A stretch of DNA of 24,183 nt from Penium margaritaceum. Taxonomy: Eukaryota; Streptophyta; Zygnematophyceae; Desmidiales; Peniaceae. The notes beneath the pieces were generated by a model. It did no database searches. It was not told the DNA's origin and saw only the letters and a program-made list of their open reading frames with translations. Positions 18,021-24,183 of the stretch are shown here, piece after piece. Position 1 is the stretch's first letter. Every line of letters starts with the position of its first letter. The stretch spans positions 80,809-104,991 of the forward strand of contig SZWC01009566.1 in assembly GCA_023375785.1 (NCBI GenBank), given 5' to 3'. A program made the translations under genes and the position numbers.

Positions 18021-19445
18021 ATGGCTCCGTCTGGTGATAAGGGAAAGAGGATACTAGATCCCTCTTCTTCCTCCTCAGGGGTCATGAGCCCACGCTCACA
18101 CGCTATTGAGGACCTGCAAAGCCAGCTGGACGAGATGCATCGTCTATATTGGTTGCAGACTGAAGCCATCCGTACACTCACTGAGCTTGTTCAGGGTCAG
18201 TCCACGGCCCCACGAAAGACCTATGAGAGAGCTGTCGGTGTCGCACCCTCTACACAGCAGTCAGCTCCAGCACCGGAGACATGAGCTGGATACGACCCGC
18301 CACCTCTTGATCCTTGGGATGAGGATCCAGATATACCACGCATGGAGGGCGCCTCCCCTCAGCGTGAGATTTGTCTACTTCAGGAGCGTCTCCGCCAACT
18401 CCAGACGAGCTCTCGACCCTCACACACATCGAGGTTTCCCGGTATTCGATCGTTGCCTGATCTCCATCCCAGCAACATCCCTCTTCCCGGTTTCTTCCCC
18501 ATCCCTTGTCCTTCTCAGCCTGTGGTTGCTCTCCCTACGGAGCGGCAACCCAAGGACTTTGAGATAGTGCCCCCACGTTATGTCAGCGAGGATGCCTTTG
18601 ACTGCTGGGAGATCATTTTTCGAGGTTTGGGCCACTCCAGAAGGAGTGTGGCCCTACTACCACAGTCCGTATCAGACTACAGACCAAGCACAAGTACTCA
18701 CAATGGCCAGGGCGATGCGTGGACTTCTTTATGCCATGCCGCGCAAGAACGTTGTCGACTTCCGCTCGTTCCTTGGCGGGGCCGGCACAAGTACCGGCTC
18801 TGATCCATGCAGGGGTTGGGACTTGGCATTATCCCTGCTTGCTGCAGAGATGCACGCCACCCGCGTTGCTCACATTCGTGCCTTTCATTCCCTTCGTCAG
18901 GGGCCTGCCAAGCCTGCAGCTGATTACTGGCGACGCGCCATGCGCATCTACACGCACCTTGGGACCTCCGGAGGTATACAGTTAGGGGTGCTCCACACGA
19001 TCATGCTCAGAGTTTGCCTTGAGCACACAAACATCGTCACGAGGTACAGCGATGACGTGCTTGAGCCTTTTTCAGCCTCACTGTACCTTCTTCCCTGGGC
19101 GCACCAGCTCTTCGTCCAGGTGCCTTCCGCCCTTGAGGCAGCCGTGGCTCATCAAGAGACTTCCCTTGATGTAGCAGTCGTCGCATCACCACCAAAGCCC
19201 CTCCTGCAGTCTCCTTCTCCATCCTCTACCACTTCCTCCTCTTCCCCTTCTACCCAGATTACACCAATCAGACACACGGTGCCGCGGTAGCAGCAAAGGG
19301 GAAGAAGGGGCGACGGAGGCATAGCTCAAGCTAGCAGCAATCACAGCAGCAACCGTCATTGGGTAGTAGCGATGGACGAGTTGTTCACTGCTACAAATAT
19401 GGAGGTGCTCATCGCTACATAGAGTGCCAGCAGCCGCTGGACTGG
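18021..19445 (+). pseudogene. Copia-2 gag, broken
   Basis: The ATG at 18021 opens MAPSGDKGKRILDPSSSSSG, followed by a charged helical segment (IEDLQSQLDEMHRL) and a Pro-rich stretch. An in-frame stop lies at 18282-18284, after which the same frame continues to about 18620, where a one-base shift in a T run moves it to the frame with FFEVWATPEGVWPYYHSPY. The capsid-like core follows (LTMARAMRGLLYAM, HIRAFHSLRQGPAKPAADYW, AMRIYTHLGTSGG, FSASLYLLPWAHQLF), ending at 19290. After another shift come a basic Gln/Ser tail and a zinc knuckle HCYKYGGAHRYIEC (about 19385-19428), with the second Cys changed to Tyr. It is the best-preserved gag in the window. Confidence 0.85.
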
Positions 19446-20092
19446 GCACGGATTACGCGTGGGCTTCAGGCTCCGCACGCACTACGGTCTATGTCAAGCA
19501 GCACATCCTCCGGGCGCGCGTCGACCATGACCGCAGTAGTTCCCGATTCATCACCGGCGAGCAGCGGCGACCCGGACCCACGTGACTGTAACATCGCCGC
19601 GCTCCGACACCTTCTGGCGCTTCGCTTTGAGGGAGGTGCGAAGCCGGGCTTTCACAGCCGGGTGGTTCACAGACTTCCTGTCCGTTTGTTCTTGTGGCTC
19701 GGGATGACTCGTGTGGGAGGGCACAGTCGACATGGAATGCCGATGGACCTGAATTCACCGATTGGATTCATGAGTCTCACCTTTGTGCTCTTTGTTGTTC
19801 CTCCCAACCTGCTGACCAGCGTCTGTCTGAGACCGAGTGTTCCGTTGCCCGTTGTACAATGACGTCCTCCACTCGTGATTCCGGTGGCACTTGCATCATA
19901 AATTCAGGTGCCACTCATCACATGACCTGTTATCGTAGTGACTTTCTTGTTCTCGGCCCTGTTGCATCTGTTCGTTCTGTTAGTACTGGCTGTGGTCAAT
20001 CCTTGCCAGTCCAAGGTGTTGGGTTTGCGTGTTTTGATGGTTCATGTGGCCCCCTGTATCTTTCCGAGGTGCTGTTTGTGCCTCACCTATAG
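19446..20092 (+). pseudogene. Copia-2 protease, catalytic Asp lost
   Basis: PDPRDCNIAALRHLLALRFEG-like sequence (about 19575-19635) leads into the protease region, with a shift to the frame starting near 19694. TDWIHESHLCAL is shared with Copia-1. The active site reads CIINSGATHHMTC: the catalytic Asp of DSGAT is Asn at 19901-19903 (aat), while Ser, Gly, Ala and Thr are intact. GQSLPVQGVGFACF and SEVLFVPHL complete the domain, and a stop follows at 20090-20092. The neighbouring residues are the best preserved of the three copies, so this single change is informative. Confidence 0.85.
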
Positions 20093-20749
20093 CTAATTTT
20101 GCTTTCTGTTCGTGCCTGCACACTGATGGGAATTTCCGTGGAGCACACTACAGACTCTGTGACTGTGACTACCATTAACACTCGTAGTGTTGTTTTCCGT
20201 GCCTCTGTTGTGGATGACCTATATCGTGTCTCTTGGAGTTCTGCTCCTTGCTCCCCCTCCCCTTGAGCTCGTGTTTTTGTCACTGGCATTCTGTCTCCTA
20301 CGCACTAGCAATTTCTTCATCGCCGTCTGTGTCAAATAGGCTCTGACACTGTCTCGAAGATCATTCCGAAACATTCTGTCCTCGGTCTTGATGCGGCCTC
20401 TTTCGAGAACGCGCCCAAGACCGACTGTCTCTTTTGCTCTCAGGTTAAGATACATTGTTGCACCTCCCCTGACTCCCGTTCTCGCGCATTGTGCCCTCTC
20501 AAGTTAGTCCATTCGGACCTACTTGGTCGTCTTCCCGTGTAGTCTCTGTCCGATCGGGGTCAATACGTCCCGACCCTGACCGATGATTTCACCCGTAGAG
20601 GTGGGTCTATAGCTTGCGCCAGAAGAGTGACGCTGCTCTCGCTGTTTGCCACTGGCTAGTGATGGCAAAGCGGCTGTCCCGCCACACGCTGCATACCTTC
20701 CGCTCGGTTCGTGGCTGCGAGTTTCTTGGCGAGATGGACAGCTTCTTCG
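20093..20749 (+). pseudogene. Copia-2 pre-integrase region and integrase core, truncated by a gap
   Basis: FLHRRLCQIGSDT and DCLFCSQVKIHCC (about 20310-20460) are the zinc-binding pairs; the Gly of the usual GK motif is Val. LVHSDLLGRLP gives the first catalytic Asp at 20516-20518. The second motif reads FRSVRGCEFLGEMDSFF, so the second Asp is Val (20707-20709) and a Gly is Cys. The sequence then meets the N at 20750. The segment with the catalytic Glu, found in Copia-1 as QHNGVCDHWNRTM, is missing. Several stops lie in the pre-integrase part. Confidence 0.82.
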
Positions 20750-20750
20750 N
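20750..20750. other. Single-N gap inside Copia-2 integrase
   Basis: Sequence jumps from EFLGEMDSFF to YELWFGHR. In the copia family these are separated by roughly 80 residues, so about 250 bases are absent, whether unassembled or deleted. No flanking duplication is seen. Confidence 0.85.
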
Positions 20751-21010
20751 TATGAGCTCTGGTTTGGCCACCGTGCTGACCTGCACCTCGCTCGCGTCTG
20801 GGGATCCTTGGATTCTGTGTGGTACACTGAGGACCAGCAGGGGTCCTAGGTCTCACCGCGGGGTCGCTTGTGTGCCTTTGTAGGCATCTCCCCGCGGTCA
20901 AAGGCTTGGCACTTTTGGGACCCTGCTCGTCGTCTCATTCTTGAGTCCCGCGACGCGCTCTTCTTTGAGTCCCTCACCTACCGTGATGTGACATTGGTTA
21001 CGTTGCTATA
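20751..21010 (+). pseudogene. Copia-2 integrase C-terminal part
   Basis: The frame after the gap reads YELWFGHRADLHLARVWGS, then PRGRLCAFVGISPRSKAWHFWDP and ESRDALFFESLTYRDVTLVT. These match the PYELW, RVFG, FVGYS and SRDVxFxE landmarks at the end of copia integrases. One stop interrupts at about 20847. Copia-1 lacks this segment. The Pro/Ser linker that should follow is mostly absent and RT begins about 150 bases downstream. Confidence 0.8.
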
Positions 21011-21021
21011 ATCACGGGGCA

Positions 21022-21042
21022 CGCTGGATGTGACATCCAGCG
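21022..21042. repeat. Perfect 10-bp-arm inverted repeat
   Basis: CGCTGGATGT and ACATCCAGCG are separated by one G. Outer GGGG (21016-21019) and CCCC (21044-21047) extend the symmetry imperfectly. It lies where the integrase-RT linker is reduced in Copia-2. The Copia-1 equivalent (near 14478-14510) keeps only part of the right arm. Confidence 0.75.
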
Positions 21043-21164
21043 TTCCCCGTAGGGCACGATCTTGTCATTCGCAAGTTTCATGTCGCTTGTGATGCAGCAG
21101 CCGATCTTGTGGTCATCATACCTAGCACTGAGGCATGCACTCTTGCCACGCAAAGCTCTCCCTC

Positions 21165-22060
21165 TATGGCGCCTGACCCAAGCACAATGAGGGATGCTCT
21201 CTCATCACAGGATGCTGACACTTGGCGTGCTGCCTATGAGGATGAGCATTGCGCTATCTGAGAGCACGGAGTTTACGAACTAGTCTACCTTCCACCTGAA
21301 AGAAGGCTATTCAGGTCAAGTGGGTCTTTCACAAGAACGTGAAGCCGGATGGCTCACTAGAACGCCACAAGGCTCGCTTGGTCATCAAGGGGTACTCTCA
21401 GATTGAGGGCATCGATTACACTAACACCTTTGCCCCTGTCGGCCGCATGACCTCAACTCGAGCTCTGTTCGGTGTAGTGGCTCAGCATGACTGGGAACTG
21501 CAGTAGATGGATGTGAACAATGCATTCCTCCATGGCTCTCTCAATGAGGAGATTTACGTGGCTCAGACTCCTGGCTTTGAGGACAGTAACAAGGTCTGGC
21601 GCTTCCGCAAGTCCTTGTACGGCCTTAAGCAGTCTCCTTGGTACTGGAACCAGGAAATCACTAGTACCCTGACTCGTGCGCGATGTGTACAGAGCGGGGC
21701 AGATCCTTCTCTCTTCATCCGACGGACGCCTGAGCGGTTCACCGCCATCCTGGTTTATGTTCATGACCTTCTGATTGCGTCTCTTCACTAAAGGCCGTGA
21801 AAGAGGCCAAGGCTGTCCTCCACACTGCCTATAAGATGAAGGACCTTGGTCATGCAGTGGTCTTTCTCGGCATGGTGATCATGCAAGATCGCATATATTG
21901 TACTCTACTACTACACCAACCCCGATGTATACCTATTGTGGGGCAGAGCTTCAACGACCTCCTCAACATAGTGCCCACGGCTTCCACACCTCTCATGCCT
22001 GACGGGCAGGATGCCCTGAAAGTAGACGATCCCAAAAGCTGGGGGCGACAGTGGATTTGA
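21165..22060 (+). pseudogene. Copia-2 reverse transcriptase, YVDD mutated
   Basis: The amino end reads APDPSTMRDALSSQDADTW and VYELVYLPP, with a stop near 21259. KPDGSLERHKARLVIKGYSQ, TNTFAPVGRMTSTRALF and QHDWEL follow, then a stop at 21504-21506, then MDVNNAFLHGSLNEEIYV with the first catalytic Asp and FRKSLYGLKQSPWYWNQ. The active-site motif is VYVHDLL: the first Asp of YVDD is His (21762-21764). A stop follows at 21789-21791, and MKDLGHAVVFLGMVI continues in another frame. The enzyme is inactive on this evidence alone. Overall it is collinear with the Copia-1 RT. Confidence 0.88.
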
Positions 22061-22736
22061 CCTTGTACCACCGTCTCATCAGATCTCGGATGTACCTGGC
22101 CACTACCACACGTCCTGACATCGCCTTTACCGTAAACCTCCTTGCCTAGTTTTCGCAGGCTCCACGCGCTTGAGCCCTACACGCGGATGTGCGAGTGGTG
22201 CGGTATGTGGTCTCCACACAGTACCTCGGACTCTGCTTTCGCCGGCACTGTTCAATGGTTCTTGACGGCTACACTGACAGCAACTGGGCCTGGAGCCCAA
22301 ATGGACGAAGTCGCACCGGTTACGTGTTCCTGCTCGGTGGTACCATTATGTCCTAGCACAATGAGAAGCACAGTTGCATTGCACATAGCTCATCGAATGC
22401 AGTGTATGTTGCTCTGGGTGCAGGGGTTGCTGAGGCGGTATGGTTGCAGCACATGTTCCTTGAGCTGAGCTAATCAGTACCTGCCATTTGTGCTTCGTTG
22501 CGAAAACTAGAGTGCTCTTGCCATTGCGGAGAACTCTGCTGAGTTTCATGCTCGCACGAAGGTCATTGCGGTTGAGCATTACTCAGTGCGTGATGTGGTG
22601 GAGCGACACGTGATCCCCGTCATTTGGGTTGGCACTGACATGTAGCGTGCTGACTTCTTGACGAAGGCACTGGCACGCGGAAGTTCCTGGTGGCCATTTG
22701 CTTCGTTGGGCTTCGCCCCTTGCTTGAGAGTGGTTG
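22061..22736 (+). pseudogene. Copia-2 RNase H, broken; holds the empty site of the inverted-repeat element
   Basis: MYLATTTRPDIAFTVNLLA joins RT to RNase H. LDGYTDSNWAWSPNGRSRTG and YVFLLGGTIMS form the first motif region; the family has SDADW, so the first Asp is present and the second is Asn. SSSNAVYVALGAGVAEAVWL follows uninterrupted, which is the place where Copia-1 is split. The end contains ARTK-like and ADFLTKAL-like segments in shifted frames and stops near 22736. Stops occur near 22147, 22170 and 22353. Confidence 0.83.
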
Positions 22737-22836
22737 AGTGTTCGGTGTGTCTGTGTCCGTGTTACATTTGTCGTTGCACTCGCTGTTGTACTCGTCTCAG
22801 TGCTGCACGTATATGGATATATGTACCATGGGGTCT

Positions 22837-23487
22837 TGGGGGAGTGTTATGATTTGTGACGTTCATGTCGACCTGTACAGTTTACTGTGACCACTCGGCC
22901 GTGTCCATAATCGTGCAGATCCCTGATGCGGACCCTCGTGGTACCGGTGCGTCATCTGGTGGCGGACTACCAGCTTGGAGCTGACCGAAGACTGTTACAG
23001 AGCTCTGGACGCTACCTGGAACCTCTTGCAGTTTTTCTGCAGCATGCAGGAGTTTGTTCGTGGACTGGCTGTGGGTCTGATTTGCATGGTTTTGCATTGT
23101 GTGTCCATCGATTTACGTCGAATGCATGCATGTGACCAGTCGTAGCGCCCAGCTTGTGATCGTGCACGTCTAGGTTCAGCCGACGTAGCGTTCTAACATG
23201 TTTGTGCACAGTTACGGCCAAAACAATGGTTTGGGGCCGGATTTAGTACAGATCTTGCACTACCGCGTGCGACACCCGCTGTGCGCCGCAGCAGATACTT
23301 ATGCCATGGACCTGTCATTTTCATCTCTCCTTGAAAATTTTATTGAAGCATTCTGAAACTTTGCCTTGTGTCTCCTACCTAGACCCTTGCAGTTGTGTGC
23401 ACGACCTGTGACTGTCGTCAACGTCTGACCAAGCACTGACGCCTAGTCGGCGGCTGTATTGCTTGGAAGCTTCCAAGCATATTCTCA
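22837..23487 (+). repeat. Copia-2 polypurine tract and 3' LTR
   Basis: TGGGGGAG runs into TGTTATGATTTG at 22845, the first base of the LTR. The LTR is 643 bp and ends ATTCTCA at 23487, directly before the second ctatg. It keeps the TG start lost in the 5' copy. Confidence 0.9.
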
Positions 23488-23492
23488 CTATG
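23488..23492 (+). repeat. Target-site duplication of Copia-2, right copy
   Basis: ctatg, identical to 17118-17122, directly follows the 3' LTR end. Confidence 0.85.
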
Positions 23493-24060
23493 TTATTTTT
23501 TGGAATAAAACTTATTAGGGGTGGATCAGACTTATTGTTTCAAGGCCTGGATGTACGAGGGTCATGGGTGATAAGTCGGGGGTTAATCTGCATGATCAAT
23601 TTACTTAGTAATCCAAAAAGAGTCGTCCGAGAGTGGTTCACGTTGAGGCCTACGAAATTCAGACGCGTCCAGTTCATCCGCATGTCCCTCCGGCAATTAA
23701 GCGGACCAACAGGCGCCACAAGAACCAAAAAATGTTTTCTTGAAAGCTGTGGTGGCCCCGATCTTGGTCTGACCGAGGTCTCGTGGAAGCTGAATCCCCA
23801 GTGTAAGCCTGGGATGGGTCGATGGTGGTGTCGGGCTGTTGCTGAGAATCCGTTCTTCCCTCTGGACCGGAGGATGGTTGGCTGGAGTTGAGGAAGCATT
23901 TCGAGACGGAGGGCGGAGAGCGAGGGGACTTTCGAGGGCGGACTTTCATCGTGCCCCCATCCGCCGTAGCCAGCGCTCGCCGCAGGCGGGCAGTGGACTA
24001 GATGTCCATCCGTAATCCTCCTCTTACTTCTCACTTTCCAGACGCTGAGGAAATGTGAAA
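23493..24060. other. Non-repeat flank to the right of Copia-2
   Basis: No retroelement motif is found. Both strands carry one long frame each (plus to 23891, minus 24097-23540) with no domain I recognise, and the plus frame starts inside the Copia-2 LTR, so neither is called a gene. A pyrimidine-rich tract ending in CAG (about 24017-24041) looks like a 3' splice site. This may be upstream or 5'-untranslated sequence of a gene beginning at the right edge. Confidence 0.4.
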
Positions 24061-24183
24061 ATGTGCAAGTTCCTTTCTTGGTCCAACGAGTGGGCACTCG
24101 CCAATGATGGCCGCTGTCGGATCATCGACCATGCTTACGACCAACTGCTGGCCAGCACCAGCAGCAGCACCAGCAGCAGTGCC
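24061..24183 (+). CDS. Possible start of a host gene, cut by window edge (hypothetical)
   Basis: An ATG at 24061 in good context (AAAATG) opens a 41-codon frame that runs off the window. It begins MCKFLSWSNEWALAND and ends in a Ser/Thr-rich run encoded by AGC/ACC triplets. A likely splice acceptor lies 20 bases upstream (24040-24041). An ATG directly followed by TGA (24053-24058) lies just before the start, a minimal upstream frame. I do not recognise the protein. The frame is short and could be chance; the trinucleotide run at the end (from about 24155) is itself a small microsatellite. Confidence 0.2.
   Translation, partial: MCKFLSWSNEWALANDGRCRIIDHAYDQLLASTSSSTSSSA

Larger units (their letters stand above)
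17123..23487 (+). mobile_element. Copia-2: complete-length Ty1/copia element with both LTRs and target duplication
   Basis: The 6365-bp element has a 617-bp 5' LTR, primer site, leader, gag, protease, integrase (with an internal assembly gap), RT, RNase H, polypurine tract and a 643-bp 3' LTR. ctatg flanks it on both sides (17118-17122 and 23488-23492), the 5-bp duplication typical of retrotransposon integration. The LTRs, identical at insertion in this class, now differ at many positions and by several indels, so the insertion is old. Each enzyme has lost at least one catalytic residue. Confidence 0.93.

Noticed and set aside
23540..24097. 185-codon minus-strand frame as a host gene
   Set aside because: No domain is recognised, and it overlaps the plus-strand splice and start signals; length alone in a GC-balanced region is weak support.

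Overview
The window is a repeat-rich piece of a plant-type nuclear genome, from a land plant or a streptophyte alga. The species cannot be fixed from the sequence. The evidence is several decayed LTR retrotransposons of the Ty1/copia type, primed by initiator methionine tRNA (TGGTATCAGA sites), one Ty3/gypsy element with a chromodomain-like tail (chromovirus type), long microsatellites, and no operon or other bacterial feature. Nearly all recognisable coding sequence belongs to transposable elements. Every retroelement protein seen is broken by stops, frameshifts or lost catalytic residues. No intact host gene is recognised.

Layout. 1-189 is a GATATA microsatellite. 190-2680 is a copia fragment on the minus strand (linker, integrase, protease, gag, read right to left), followed by an Ala/Thr-rich reading frame of the same strand to about 3359. 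3386-4603 holds nothing I recognise. 4604-4730 is a GT microsatellite. About 4836-5012 is the end of an LTR of a second family (called LTR-B here) with its primer site. 5077-5710 is an old copy of the main copia LTR. After a single-N gap at 5881 comes a gypsy chromovirus body (protease, RT, RNase H, integrase, chromodomain-like tail) to 9244, cut off 20 bases into its 3' LTR.

9245-16966 is Copia-1: 5' LTR, primer site, long CAG-rich leader, gag, protease, integrase, RT, RNase H and the first 52 bases of its 3' LTR. Its RNase H is split by a 452-bp inverted-repeat DNA transposon (16004-16455) with a TA target duplication. 16967-17122 is a second LTR-B fragment. 17123-23487 is Copia-2, of the same family, with both LTRs and a 5-bp target duplication (ctatg). 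23493-24183 is non-repeat flank that may contain the first exon of a host gene at the right edge.

The elements form a nest. Copia-1 sits in the gypsy LTR, LTR-B cuts the Copia-1 3' LTR, and Copia-2 sits in LTR-B. The inverted-repeat element entered Copia-1 after that copy separated from Copia-2, which still has the empty site. Five single-N gaps are present. Two of them are flanked by near-perfect direct duplications (228 and 182 bp), which are best read as contig ends that were not merged. I found no convincing new biological system. The best-supported new item is the inverted-repeat transposon with its empty site.
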